Shown here: positions 39,401 through 54,400 of the stretch, in pieces
How the letters are laid out: the number at the start of each line of letters is the position of its first letter
Position numbering within the stretch: the first letter of the stretch is position 1
Source of the DNA: Eremophila alpestris peregrina
Taxonomy: Eukaryota; Chordata; Aves; Passeriformes; Alaudidae
Assembly: GCA_009792885.1 (NCBI GenBank)
Contig: WMCF01000140.1
Coordinates: 438,766 to 502,765, forward strand
Length of the DNA stretch: 64,000 nucleotides
Reading direction: 5' to 3'
Position numbers and translations under genes: made by a program
Notes under the pieces: model-generated
What the model was told of the DNA's origin: nothing
Database searches by the model: none
Seen by the model: the letters and a program-made list of their open reading frames with translations, nothing else

Positions 39401-42400
39401 GGAATCCAAATGGCTCTTCCTCATTTAATCTGGAACTGTTTTATGCCTCTGGCTCAACACCCTGGAGGTGCTGTGCCTTTCAGAGTCCCTGGTGAGCCCA
39501 GCATGGTGTGTCCCTTGCTTTTCAGCTGGCAGAGATGAAGGCCAAGCTGGACATGTCAGAGAGGAGAGTGAGTGAGCTGGAGCAAGACAGACACCGGCAG
39601 CACCCAGAGGAGGAGAGGTGGAGAGCTCTGGGCAGAGAGAGGCTGTTGCAGGAAAAGGTAGGAGGGTGCCCTGGGGCATGCCTTTTGTGGTGAGCTCTCT
39701 TCAGCCTTCCATCTTGCCTTGTGTGAGGCAGAGTGTGGGTTGTGCACAGCCCAGAGGTGAGGCTGTGGCTCCTCAATGTCCTACCCACCAAGGCAGTGGC
39801 TGCTGAGCTCCCTCATCACACAGCTGTGTGTAGAGAAAGAGTCATTCCTGTATGACTGGCAGACAGCACAGCATTAGTATGTGTGGGAGGGAGTAAAGAG
39901 CAGGTTGATACCCACACTGCACAGATTTCCCTCCCCACAGTTCAGTTCAGGGAGAATTTCTTTGTGAAGGAAAATGCTGCCATCATGTCAAATGGAAGAG
40001 GAACACCGTTGCTGATGGTACACAAAGTGCTAGGCAAGAAATACTCAGGGAGTGACTGCAGCTCCAGTCCCCCAGGTTTTGGTGTTGACAATACAGGCTC
40101 TCACACATGTGCAGGTGTCTGGGCTGATGAGCTGCTCCAGGGTGTTCTTCACCTCACCCTCAGAGAGGTTGGGCTGCTCTCTCAGGGCTCCTTGGGCACT
40201 GGTGCTTGTGGTGGGCTTTTGCATCTAAATTTAGATCCCTGAGCTGGATTCACACCTCAGTCAAACCACCGACCTGAGTAATGGGCACCTACACAAAACT
40301 CCGTGCTCCATTTTAGAAACCCCACAGAGTGCTGCTTCCTGTTCTCATCCTGCTTCATGGTGTCATGTACTTCATGACCTCTAGTGAGAGTTTCTGGATG
40401 ATGCTGATGGCTGAAGTTGGGCTTCTCTATTCACATGGAAACAAGTAGCAATTGGCATCACTTCCAGGCTCTGATAAGATATGAGTTAGCTTCTGCAGGA
40501 AAAGAAATGCAGCTCCCTTAGCTTACATCTGGATAAGCAGAACATTCATCTTACTTTGAAATGTCCCAGTTGACTTAGAACACAGCAGAGTCAAGCTTCC
40601 TCATGTGTAAACAACAGTTACTCTGGGGTGTTTTTCACTGGCTCAATTAGCACATGATGATCAACTTCTGATGAGCCCAAACTGTGACTGGCTGCACAGA
40701 GATGTGCCTTTTGCACAGCAAAAACCCCATTCCTGTGGTGTGCTGTGCCTGTGATTGTTGGATCTCGCTTTTTTATCCACATAAAGCAGCTGCAGAAAAT
40801 ATTTTAATTTCTTTTTTTTTCCTGTTGTTGTCTTCAATGTTATGTGGCACTGGGAATGGCTGGGACTCCACCAGCATTCAGCCCTGGTGTTATTCTCTGA
40901 GTACATAAGAGAAATGCAGGTCTGGGGTAACTGTGGCTGTAATTTTGATCAGCTTGGCCTGCCAGCATTCCCATGCCTTCATGCAACTGCAGAGAGCAGG
41001 GATTTAGTCTGGTATTTTGTCTCTGTCTCATCATATGGTGAGTGGTCAAAACAATTTCTACAGACTTTATCATAGCTGGGAGTACTAATGATCTGCCTTC
41101 CTGTGGCCTCCCTTCCCAACTATGTTTGGGACAACAAAAATGCAGCACATCTGTCAGACAGAAGAGTATTCTGAAAATTGTCCTTGAAAAATGTTTCCAT
41201 CTGCATTTCTGCAGCATCTCTCTGTACTTTTGCATCCCAGAAAGATACAGAGGTCCTTAGTGAAGCTCTCCATGAAATGAAGGAAGAGAACAGGCTCCTG
41301 AAGCAGAAGAATGCCTCAATGACCAGAAAGAAGGAGCACTATGAGAGTGAAATCAGTCGTCTCAACAAGGTAGGAACAGGAGTGAGCTACTGATTGCTCT
41401 GATCCTGGGATCTCTGGTGGCAGTGACCTCCCAGATACCATCTGTTCAATCCTGGGTGAGCAGCCTGGTGGCAAAAACATGATCCCCATTTGGGAGCTGG
41501 GAAAACACACCGGAACTCCCTTCAGCTCAGACCTGTGCATGCTGCTCTTGGCAGGTAGTAGGGTTGCACTGCAAGGAGACAAATTCAGAGAGTATTTGAT
41601 TTCTCCTATAGAACCTCTCTACATGTCAGGCCTAAGCCCTTTCTACATCCTCCCTCCTCAGAGCAAAAAGGAAGTGCCACAAAGATGCTTCTGTATGCAC
41701 CTAGTGAAAGACTGGTTGAAAAGAAAGGTCACCCAGTTTAAAAACTGTTGTTGTACATGGACTCTGTATTTGAGAATGATGGCTTCTCTTCACAAGACAT
41801 GGTCCTGCCTTACTGTTTATATCCACACACACACATATTCATACCTATAATGTTATGTGTGTGTATGTCTCACTGAGGAAATTGTCATTAAATAGCTAAA
41901 TGGAAATTTTTTTAACTGAGGAAAAGTAATAAATGTAATTTTGTTTAATCAGAAGATCACATAAAGCAGTGGGTGTTTTCTAACAATTTTGTATTTCATG
42001 GTGAACCACAAACACTTCCTGAGGAAATGCACTGCAGTAACCATTGCTGTGTAACTTTAATAAATACTTTAATAAGCTGAAGGGCCATGATGTACAGAAG
42101 TTAAGCCAAAAAACATAATGCTGCCATAAGAAAAAATCTGACAGAACCCATGCTCTCTAGTTCTTTTTGAAATGCATTGACAGGACTTGCTCAAACCTCC
42201 AGCCTAATATAATTCAAGGCCTTGTTTGTTAAACAACTTATTTACGTGTTTTGTTTTGCTGTCTTACAGTGTGGCTGTAATAAGACAGATGGGTATATAG
42301 ACCATTCTTTTAAATTGTTTTAAATGTTTTAAATTGTTTTAAATTGTTTAAATGATGCATTCTTTTAAATGCATCAATTTCATATACAATTTTCAATTTC

Positions 42401-45400
42401 CAACAGTATTTTACTGATCTTCTGTGCATTTGCACCCTTCAAATCTCATGTCATCAATACACATGAGAGAGGAAGGGACCCTCTGTGCCCTTCTAACTTG
42501 AGTCTCCTGCTATGTCAGGTTCAGGCACTTGAAGTTATAACAAATTCTCTGAAATCAAACAACTTTTTCTTCTTTTTATGTGAATGGATAAAGCAGGGTC
42601 TCACAGTATTGTTTCCAAATGCAGTTTGAAAATAATCTTCACCTCACAATTAACCTCTTGAACATTTAGTTTTCTGGATTTTTCTTGGTTTTTCCCCCTT
42701 CATAATTCTGAGTTGTAGAATCTTCTCAAAAAGTTATTAAAGGGGGGGTTCAAAAGTGTAGAAGAAGGGTTAATCAGTAATCAGGGTAAGTGCATTTTCA
42801 CCCTCCCAGTTTAACTTCAGCCTTCTTTGTGTACAGCCATAGAACACAAGGTTTGCCACTATTATACCAGTTTCACTTCTGCACAATTCTTAGGGACAGC
42901 AGCTCATCAGATAAGAAGTCTTCCTTTTCTGTGCCTTCCATGGAAAGTGCTTGGTTTTCATTGGGCCTTGCATGGTTAATACCAAACCTTGGATTACTTT
43001 GGATACTGCTTGGCCACTTCTTCCCCCTTTGCCTCTTCCTCCTCCAGATATCTTCCATCCTTCCTGCATGGAGTGTGGGCAGCAAGGGAGAGGTGAGGCT
43101 CATCAGCATGAATTCAGCTTCTAAAAGGGGTGAAGTTAAGGGATCCATATCTTATGTGAGAGAGTTTGAGAAGTACTGAATGGTACTTGTGCTAGAGTAG
43201 CGAATGTGCGCTTATAGACAGAGAGATGTAGGAGTGATTTCAAGATCATTGCAGTCCAAGGGAGAGCTGTGTAGCACTGTCACAAATAAAAAAAGTTTGC
43301 AAAGAGCTGTGGATTTCAGTGTAGAACAGTTAGGAGTGGCACCGGTGTTGTGTGTATCCGTAACTCCCTCTAGTGACGAGCTACCGAGGCTACACAACTT
43401 CCTCTAAAACAGGAGGGGTTACTTTGTTCCACGTGAAAGAATCTCTACTTTTGGTGCAAAAAACGTTTCAGTATGACTTTATTGTAATAAAGTGGGTTTA
43501 TTACCCAGTGCATGTAATTGAAGCAACTGCATGTGAAGGGGAAACACGTTGCTAATAATTTAAAGGATCATTTTTCTTTTTCATGGAGTGAATCTCTGTT
43601 TAGTAATTTTGCTGTTTGATGTTGCAAGGCCCTTCTGGATGCATTGAAAAAGCAGCACCCACCTGTTGTTGGGACTCCTCCAGGGAAAGGTGACAGGAGC
43701 AGCATGGAGGAGATGAGAACCCAGCTTGAAGTTCTTAAACAGCAGGTAAGAACAGCTCAAGTGAGCCTGGATAGATTTCATTCAGCATAATTTTGCCTTC
43801 TCTGCCAGGTGCTGTGGCTGGTAGACTTGCTGTGTAGAGCTTTTGAAAGGAAGAGCCATTTTAACCACAGCCCTTTGGAATGGTGTTTCCCCAGATGCTG
43901 TCAGCACAGCAGTGTCCACAAAGTGAAACTGAGTCCTGGCAAAGGACTGCAGCAAGGACTTGTGGAGGACTCTCAGCAGCTGAGTGGCTCTCCTGACTCC
44001 TGGAGGTGTCCTGCCAGCTCTCTGCTAGGGGCTGAATGTCATCTAGAGGGAATGCTAAATTACATGAGTTACTGATTTTGTCTTCTGCTCCTTTTATCTT
44101 AGAAATTGCCAGTGTAGTGAATTATTCAAGGATCCTAGTCTTGGAAAACTGGAGCATTGGCATTGCAGTTTTCTAAGTGTGAGGCAAACCATTGCATCCA
44201 CAACCTGCATCCCAAGCACTACAGACACGTATTTATTTCTTTTTTCACCTTTGTTCTGAGCAACTCAAGTGCTTTGTGTGCTGTCTTTCTTTCCCTATGA
44301 AAGAATCTGTTGAAAAACAATATAGTTTTCAGATAATTTTAACACTTCAGGTCTGTTGTCCTGGATAGTTTCAGGGTTAACGTTATTGACACACAAATGG
44401 ATGTGATCAGAATGGGAATTTTATTCAATGGGAATAAAATACTTGTTTCTGTCACGTTTGACAGCAGAGCCAGATTTTGCTCTCTAATGTAATGCTTGCC
44501 ACATGCTGGAGAACAAAATCCTGCACTTGATTGTACAGTAATGAGTTATTTCATTCTACACAATAAAATAGAGTAAACTGGGTTTTTTTCCAAAATTCTC
44601 CTGGGGTATCCATTTTATGAATGTGTTTTTCTAGTTGGATAAATCAGTACAGTGAGTCCAGAGTTCCTTCTGCACAAAATGGAGCAGAAGGCTCTAACTG
44701 GATGGAGGAGGGACTCTTGGGACAAAGAGTGACATGGCAGAGTCCCAGGGGAGCCTGGCTGTCATCAGCCCATCCTTGGCCATGGCAGCTGAAGGCATCC
44801 ATTCCTTGGGAGGTGTCCTCTCCTTCTCAGGGCCACAGAATAAATGGCAGAACTGTGTCAAGGGGTTCCTTTGCAGTTCCAGCAAGGAGCTGTACAGCTG
44901 GGGAATGGGAGGGAGCTGGGACAGCAGAGAGAAGAAATGAGAAGTGTGTAGATAGACAAGGCATGCAGGGGTTCCTGCAAGTGACAGCTTTGTCTCTGCT
45001 TTGGAGGGTCAGGAAAAGAATCTCTAGAGCCTTGTGTTGACCTTGTTCTTCCCCTGAGATATTAACATTTTTCTAGTCCTTCTGTGAAGTCATAGCACTG
45101 CTTCCAGCAAAAAGAAAACTCTATCTGTCCAGTGGGCAGGGCATGAGCCACAGCAAGCAAGTTTTTTGGGAAGAGACTGTCAGCAGGCTTTAGTGAGCAA
45201 CCAAGAGGACATGAAAGGGCTTCTGAACGTTCTGGTGGTGGTTCCCACCCAAACATGCCTTTGCTGTTATTTGTCAGTAGAAGTGCCACCAACCCCAAGC
45301 TTCTCACCAGGTGGATGCCTGCCCATGAGCTGAAGAATTAAGGAATTAAGGCAGCCATCTGAACACCAAATAATTGATGGATTTGTGTTTTGTTTCCGAA

Positions 45401-48400
45401 TCTGTGCCTGTGCCTGGGGTGGTCAGATATTTTTTAATGGGATGAAGCTCTGAGATTCCTGACCACATAGAAAAGAACTAAGCCACTGCTTCCTTCAGCA
45501 TTTGCAAGGCAGCTCATTTTCTAGGAACAAGGTCAAACATCTGTATTTCCACTGGGAAATAGTGAAGAAGTGTACATTCCTTTCCATTTGGGGTTGTGTA
45601 CATCACGCTCCCCTCTGACTCTGCACTGGGGTGGGGAGCTTCTTCTCTAACTCCTTGCACCTGAGATACAGGAGGGAGTTCAAAGTGCCCATAACTGAAG
45701 AGAAAACTGGGAAAACGTTGGTAAAATGTTTCTCCTGCTACTGCTGATGCCTTAAAAAGTTTGATGCTAGTGTTTGCCATCTCCTTTGTAATATTTGAAA
45801 CTGATGTTTGCCCATCAGCTTTTTGAATTGCAGGGTTGTACAAAAACAGGCACTGGGGAGTGTTTCAATTAATTGTGCCACTGGAGAATGGCCATGGCTT
45901 GTCACTTTGTATAGGTCACAAAAAAAGACCAGGGAAGCTTGTGTTTGGAGGGTTGTACAGAGCAGGGATCCCCTTGGAATTCACCCTTCTGCTTAGAAAG
46001 CAACCAAAGCGCCAAGTAGCTCTGCTGAAGTTCTCACACCATTTCTGACAATTGCAGGTCCAAATATATGAGGAAGACTTCAGGAAGGAGAGATCTGACC
46101 GAGAGAGGCTCAGTGAGGAGAAAGAAGCATTGCAGAAAATTAATGAGAGATTACAATCTCAACTGAGTAAACTCAGCTCTCAGGTATGAGTCAAAAGAAA
46201 GCTCCCATTGCCAGCACATGTGCATTTTATTTTTTTTTTTCTCACTTTCCACACAACTCAAGGCTTTCTGGCTTCCATTAATTGACATTGGATTTTATAT
46301 GAGGTCACCACCTGGGATGAAATCATTCTGAAGTAATGCAGTAAGAAGATGAGAAACGATTAGAGAAGACTTCCAAAATAAGTAGATGAAGGGAGTATTT
46401 ATTGCAAAAACTTTTCAAACATATCTGAAAATGGAGGAGGGGGAGGGTGGACACGACCAAAAACAAATCCAGAGGACTTTGACTTTTTCACTGGCACTTG
46501 ATATAAGAGTTGTAAGATCAAACCAACTTTTGAAATAAAGAGCTTCTGTAGTTAATCCTGACCTCTGCAATTGAATTACAGAGTGATGTTAATATCACTG
46601 AGGAAAAAAATGGTCTCCATACAAATTAGCTGAGCAGCCTCTGCAATAATTTTTTCTTGCAACATGCTTTTCATCTCTTCAAAGTAGTGTCAATAGGAAA
46701 CCATAGTAAAATCATGGCATGCAAAACTCTGAGCTTTCTCAATCCCCATTTAAGAATGACGAAATCCCGAGGTTTCCTGTCTTGACAAAATTGTGCAACA
46801 CTTGAAAAGAACAGTTACCAAAATGCTCTGTGGTGATTTATTGTCCTCCCCAACACTGTTGTGACACAGAAATTCACTTCAGCATTGTCTTATTCACAAC
46901 CAAGCCATGCATGAGTGCTGGTAGGGTCTTGCTGAAGTGTCAGAGGCCAGGTGCTGCCCTGTGCCCCTCACTCTGACCAGTGTTGTGCTTGACTGTCCCT
47001 GCACTGCACCAACAGTTCACACTGGACATCTTCCTGTTTGTCTCTTCCTGCCTTGGGATTTGATTAAGCAGAGCTTGCGGAGGATTTTAAAGATGAGAAC
47101 AAGCATATAAAATATTTATTAGTTTGTTTTTTCTTAAGTCAAATTATTTAGTTGTGACTCACGTAGTCACAGAATATTAATCATCTTGTACCCCTCCTTG
47201 CTCTGTCCTTAAGCAAATTCCTGTTGACTCTACTGGAAAGCAGAGGGCCTAAGAAAAGGCAGACCCAAATCTGAGGCCAACAACTTTAGGCCAAAATTAT
47301 TTACTTACCTTGTTATGCAAGTGACTGTCCATGTAGTGCTGCTTCAAAGTATTGAAAGCTACTGAGTGTAACGAAAAGATAGAGTTGTTTTGGAATACAA
47401 AAGACACACAGAAATGTGCTTGTCATGTCTTGGAAGCAGTATTTCCCTCACATCAAAAGTGTCAAGACTCTGGTATGGCACAAGTCAGCTGTCTTAAACA
47501 ATTTTTTTAATGATAAGTAGTCTGAAGGGTCTAAACAAGCAGCACTGCAACCCCCTTGTACCTGACCATTCTGTTGGTTGTATTACACTGCTAATGCATT
47601 TCTTCTTGTTCTTTTCTTGACAGACAAAAGAGCTCCCAGTACAGCCTGAGAGGCCCAATTACCCAGCTCCACTCTTCCTCTCTCCATGTGTCAGTCATGG
47701 GGGTTGTGGGATGGTTCTTCACTATCCAGACCCCCGGGTGCACCCAGTGCCTCGCAGGGCACAGAAGCAGCAGCACTTGGTAAGGTTCCCACCATCACCT
47801 CTGTGACAAGGACACTGATTCTTCTCACAGCATGGTGACCACAGCTGCCATCACCCTGCCATCCTCAGCAGCACCTCAATCTGTGCTTTCCCAGTGTGCT
47901 TCCTAGTCCAGATCAAGATGGAATTTACTTTGTCAAATACTCTTTATCTGTAACAGCACTAAGAGGAAAAAAAGGATTCTTTTACATTTTTTTGTTAATT
48001 TAAAAAAAAAATTAGGTTGTTTGATTGGAGTCTTGCTGATTTCTTAGATTAATTTTATTTCCATGACACACATTCAGAGCCCTTTCTAGCTGTGTAATTA
48101 CCCCACTTCAGAAGTAGGGATGTGCTCTGAACCTTCAGCATAAGATGATAAAAACAAAATCAGCACAAGTGGAAGTTCTAAGTGTGGCTAACACAATGGG
48201 AAATGTGCCTTTTTCCCTGGAACACAACAGGATCCTGTCTTTCCTCTGGATGAAGAAGAATAGCTTTGTACTGGAGCTGGTTCTGTGAGTGGGAGTTATT
48301 TATTGCAAGGAAAATATTGCATCAAAGAAGGTTTTTGAAGTGCTTTGGGTTATCTAAGCGGGCTGGCTTGTTCCCATCTTGTGAGAATGCATTTAAACAT

Positions 48401-51400
48401 GGTGAATGTCATTTTAAATACACAATATCTGTTTCTGGCTATAAAGCTGTCACATATGGAAATATGCTCATTATTTGAGAAATTATAGCTGAATTTTTGC
48501 AAAATGCATGTAAGGCTTTCAGGCTGTAGAAATCCAATGGAAAAGCTGTGGTCAGACAAATGATTTCTGTGCTTCAGGAGTGTGCTTATCTGCCTATTTA
48601 TCAAAGTTGGAAGTATTGCAGAATGTTTTTCCCTGCAATTTGGACCCTGGCCCAGATTATTTTGGCTCTTCTCCCTGAACTTTCATCATCTGGGTTTCTA
48701 ATTCTGTGAGGGATCACTGGGTTTACAACTTTGTCATTCCTGCCGGAGCGCCGGTGTCAGTCTGACTGGTTGCTTTGGAACTCCCAGTTTCATCCTGACC
48801 CTTTTTCTTGCAATTCTTTGCCTGTGTGAGTTGTTGCTCTGAGCTTTGGGTACCTCCCTAAGCAATTTGTTAGCAATGAGGAAAGGTGTTAGAATTTAAT
48901 GGGTGTCCTGATGTGTAATCCTGCATGTTTAGGCTGTGCTTTTGCTTTTCTGTTCTTTTTCTGTTCTTGCGGTTTTTCTTTCCTTTTTACACTCTAGTAG
49001 AGGTACTCAGTTTGTCTGATGTGAAAGACACATCTTGTTCCTGAAATTCATTCAAGTTTGCAAGATGTAGATACAGAAAGAGAAAATAATTGCTCATAGA
49101 ACATAAAATTCAGCAGAAACTCAAAAAAGCAATGCAAATGAGTGTGATTTGAGCTATTGGTGAAAAACTACCTGTGCTTAAAGCTTTTCATCCAAGTCCA
49201 CTCTGTTTGCCCACAAGCACAGAATTAGTTAATTATTCCTGTGACTGGTACAATTTAAGTTAAAATACAATAGCTCCTTTTTTTTTTTTTCCTGACAGTG
49301 TATGAGAGTGATTACTGCTGTATAAACATGAACGACAGCAAACCATAAAAGTTAAATCTGTTTTCTCTATCTACAGCTTCATCCTGCCATCTTAATTCAG
49401 GCAAAACTTCTGTAGGAGTCTATGATACTTGTTCCCTGCAAATTGAGATCTGCAAGACGCCCCTTGGGACTACTCAATGATTTTGTCAGAGTAATTTCTG
49501 CAAAACAAGAATCATTTTTCCAATGTAACTAATTTGAAGCAGCAATTACCTAGAATTTGACAAGCTTGCATGGACTGCTTACTCCAGACAGACAGCCTAA
49601 CACAGCTTCAGCTGAAATGACTGGTCCCAAAGTTGTTTTCTCTAGTGGTAATTTGCTGCTCATTTATAACAGTGGGTGGTATAAAATATAATGCACTATT
49701 TCTTCCAAGATTTCCCTGGACAAAACTGTGTCTGCATGGACTTAACCTTCCCTGTACTTCCTCTTATGAGAAAGATGAGAACTTTCCTTATCCCACGGTG
49801 TTTTCAGGAAGTTATTTGATAATAGTTCATGTTATAGTAACAGCAGTGCTAACCTGTGAGGAAGGGGAGGAGGGCAGAGAACTTTATTCCATGGTTAATT
49901 CCTGTCACAGTGGAGCATTTTACAGCTGTTACAGATGCATTCAAACTGGAGCAGCTTCACCTGTCAGGTGGGCCAGGTTTCTCTGGGGTTCTTGGGTAGA
50001 GGGAGATGCCTGCTGATATCTTCTGCTGCACTTCATTCCTTAGCCCTTTTCAAGTCTGGTTTGGTTCTCTTAATATTTTGTTGTGATTGTGGGATCTAGA
50101 AAGGTTTACACCAGTTTTTCTAATGCCATAGGGAAGGAAGCGAGCTGGAAGGCTGGGATGGCTGGAAGCAAACCTAGATAGAAGATATTTTTTGTGAACT
50201 GCTTTTGTATGGCTAATGAGAAGCCTCACAGCACAGTTATGTTTTTATCATGTCACTGTTGTTTTGTTTGAAGTGCCTGTGAAGTGCATATTGCTGCAAT
50301 AATGTTTTATTGTTCTGTGCAGCCAGACTATCAGTGGTATGTTCCTGACCAGCTTCCGCCAGATGTGCAGCACAAGGCAAATGGTAAGACAACAGCTGTA
50401 CAGAGCATGTATTAAATGCACTTTCTTTTTTCACATGGAGGCCTTTGAGGGATGTAGAGTAAACTTTCCTGTCTATCTGTTGAGTGCTTATGTGACAGCT
50501 TTGCCTTGGAGAGGCAAGGTTGGTGTGAAACAGGTGAGGTTTCTGATGTAATACTGTCTATGTTACAGCTTTGTTGTAATTCATAAAATGTCTCTACTAC
50601 ACATCATAGGATCACACTTTTGCCTCATGAAACACCTAGTAATAGTCCTGAAGAAAAGAAACCCTCAGAATTCTCCTTGGAGCTTCTGCTGCTCCAGCAA
50701 AGACCGAATTTAATGATGTGCCAAAACTGGGGGCCAGCATGGGGCAAGTTTAGGAGACCTTGGTAACAAAGTGCAGCATTTAGGATCTTGTTTCACCTTA
50801 AAGGGAGAATGCCCATTGCTGTTCCTGATCTGTTCTGGTAGTTCAGGGTGCCTGGTCTGGAAGTAGAGCCATGCAAGTGAACAGAGTTCAATACTTGCCC
50901 AAGGGTCAGTACAAACTACTTTTTGGAACAGGGGAGGAGTGATTATTATCTGTATCTGGATTTGAAATCATTCCTGGGTGTTTTCAAGTACTTGTTTCAG
51001 ACCACTCAAAAGGTGGACACCACAAGGAATCTCTCCTGGGTGGGACTGCTTAGTCCAGCAGCTGGTTTGTTAGATCTGGAAGAAGAAGATGGCTACAGAG
51101 GAACTGTTCCATTATTTGCTGTCATCCATGTTGGCCCAGAAGAGTGGGTAGGGTGGGAATGTAGCTCCCCAGAATGGCTGATGGGCATCCCATAATTACA
51201 TGGCAGCTCTTTGCAGGGTTCTGATGTGGTCACAGGCAAAGTGGTGCGGTGCCTCCACAACAGAACAGGAGATAAATTTGGCCATTCTTCCCACTCCAAC
51301 TCCAAGTGATTTACTGCACCAGAGGATGCAGGGAGGATGTTTCTACCAGGGAATGAAAGCAGCCCAGCCACCAACTGCAGCTGTGGTCCAGGACAGTGCA

Positions 51401-54400
51401 CTTGGGGGATCTGAAGAAAGGGAGTTCTTCCCCCATGCTTGGCTATGTGACTTGACTTCTCACTCCCTGAAAAAAGCATCTCGAAAATCTGTGCTCTGTC
51501 TTTCTATTACTGTTCCCTGGCCAGAATATCCAAACACCTCCTTCTCAACAGGACAGGGATTTGGGTACTTGGAGACTTTTCCGTTCCCTTTTTGCTCCAG
51601 TCCCTCTAAAGAGGATTTCTTATTAGTCCCATCATAGTGCAGTGTAGGATGTCTGCTTTAACACCTTCTGGGCTCTTATTCTTTTTATCCTGGCTGCTAA
51701 AATAGATTCTTTTGATCATTTATCCACTGATCACACAGAGATCAAACTTCCACTCTCAAAATATTGAGTCAATAGCCTGGCTTTATGTATTATATATAAT
51801 TGTCTATATTAAATCTGCCTGTAAGTATTTTGAGAAGGGTTTCCAAGATAGCAGCTCCAAGAATATGTGATGAGCAAGAGTTCTTGATGTTCCCATTTCT
51901 TTGCTCCATTTTGTACAAGTGCTAATTACACTGGTGGGTCTGAATGAGGCAGTGTGAGCAGCAACATTCCTGATTCTCAGTTCTCATCCATCATTTTCTC
52001 AGTAGATTATAAATGGACCAATAAATCCTCTCTCTGCTGAGCTAGGTCTTCATTATAAGAAACAAATCAGCAGTGCAGCAACTTTTAGGCATGAAACAGT
52101 TTCTTCTAGCAATGCTATTTTAGCAGATTAATATTTCTAGGGAAAACCTTAAAACTTCCCTTAACAAATTTTCCTTTGACACTGGGCATTTTTTCTTAAG
52201 CGATAATTAAGAAACACAGGTCACAGGCTGTAACTTCAGAGCTGAACACAAGTGGAATTAATTGGGAAACTGATACTTTTGGTAATATTCCATTTAAAAA
52301 GCCTGGTTTAGAGATATCTGAAATCTGTGAGAGTCTCATCATGTGATTGGAACTTTAGAGGTGTGTGTCACTAAGCAGGAATTACTAATTGTTTCTGTAG
52401 TTTTGTACTGTTTTGCACCTTCATTGTGTTTTCCCCCCCCTGTTGTGAGGGAAGAAGGGGTTTGCACCCAGGTACTTGGGGATTGGACTTGGGTTCTGCA
52501 GGTCCTTCTGTAACCATCTGTGAGCTCATGTTTTCTGCTTCTCCTGTAACCATATCTGTACTTCTCTTCTGACTGGCACCAGTTTCCTTGGCTGCTTCCA
52601 TGGTAAGAGAAGGCTCTTTCAAAGGACTGCTGCCTTTCTTAAGCCCAGTTTTTCTTTCTGTTTTGTTTAAGAAACATTTTATTTCTGGCATCTATAAATA
52701 TATGATTATCTCTGAAAGATTTTTTTTTAATTAAGAAAAAACCCCAAACCTTTGCTACAGAAATTGGATGAACACTATTTGATGCTATTTTCTGTAGTTT
52801 GCTCTCCAGACTGTTGTTTTACCCAGAGATGTGTTTTGGTAGTTGGCAGAGGATCACTTCTGCAATGTTGTGTCCAGCACTGAGCTCTTGTGGTTGTTGT
52901 GATGGCTTGGATCTGGCACTTTGGGATTTGAGCCCTTTCTAATAAACTGGGAATAAATTCATCAGAAAATAGGGAAGGATTAGGGGAATAGGGTGGGCAA
53001 AATGAGAAGAAAGAAAAACCCCAACCCTCAAAAAACTGCTTAGAACTTCAGATAACTCACAGCAGAGTTCAGCTTGTCTTCCAAAAAAGCAAAGGTGTTT
53101 CCATTAAGGTCCTATTAAAGAAAGAGAAGCAAAGTGGAAATGTAGGTGATAGAAGACAGAGATTAAGGAAGATGATGAGATAATTCCTTACTGCACTGGC
53201 AATATATTTCCAAGAGAATAACTCTTCTTTCCCACCTCTGGACTGGTCCTTCCCCAGGTACCTTGCTGTGCAGGAAGTCTTAGTCCTAAATTGTGCTTAA
53301 ATTCTCCCAGCCTTGCCTTGTTGGACCAGCAGTGCTGCTTTAGGAGGAACTTTAGCTCCTAAGTCTCTCTGTGCACTGTCACACTCCTGAGGTCAGTTTC
53401 TGACCTTTTTGTTGTTACTTCTGTGGTTCTGTTTGGTTTTTGTGCTTGATTTGGGTTTTGGTTTTTTTCTTTTTCATTTTTAAGGAGCGAGGCAGGAAGA
53501 TTTCCAGCAAATGTACTTAATGTCACTTTATTTGGCAAGCGGTGTTGACTTCCTTCCTTATCCAACTGTGCAAAATTGAAAAGACAGTTGTAAAAAAGAG
53601 CTTGATCTTGGAGATTTTCCCTAGACCCAGATTTTTTAATGCAAAATTCTCTGGAAAAAAGGTTTATTGCTCAAAAGCCTACTCGGAGCAAGAACCCTTT
53701 TGCATGATGCAACTGCTGCCATGTCTTGCCTTTTTGACTTCCACAAATAATCCCACTGCACTTCTTTCTTTGGCAGAAAGATTCCCAGCAGCTGCATTTA
53801 AGGGCCCCAGTTAGCCCTTCAGAACATCAGCTACAACCAATGGGTTTCTCCAGCCTGAGCTGGATGTTTTTATTTTGGATCCAATGATGCCAGCCATGGG
53901 GAGAAGCCCAAATAGAGCCTTCCCTCTCCAGGGGTAGCTCTGGAGGCTTGTGGGAGCAGCTGCTCACCACCTCATCTTGGCAGGCTCAGGGAAATCAGAG
54001 CTCAACCTGCAAAGCCCTAAGGGTGCCCAGATGAGCACAGGGATGTGCCCACTTACTTCCATTCCAATCTCATCTCTTCCTTTCCACTCTCTGCTGCTTC
54101 CCAGATTTTTGCCCTCCAGGCACCTAATTTGCTGCTAATGTTGTTATAATTACAGCTAATTGGAAGAAGAGGAGGGAGAAGTGTGGGGTTTGCCACTGAA
54201 TATAATGATATCTGTAGGGAGAGGGGGTGGCAAATATGAAAACCTAAAAAAAAAAAAAAAGATTTGTGGAGGTCCTCAATAAAAACCAGACAGAAAAAAA
54301 AAAGTCAATTAATTGACATCTTAATTTTCCTGGAAAAAATCCCAGACCCTTAACATTTTTGGTATTAGCTTGTCCTCAGTGCATACATTACATGAGAAAT

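Noticed and set aside
46582..46629. Possible missing TNIP3 helix exon in intron 7 (SDVNITEEKNGLHTN after a good acceptor)
   Set aside because: The frame hits TAG after 15 codons with no usable donor before it, and it does not resemble the human helix.
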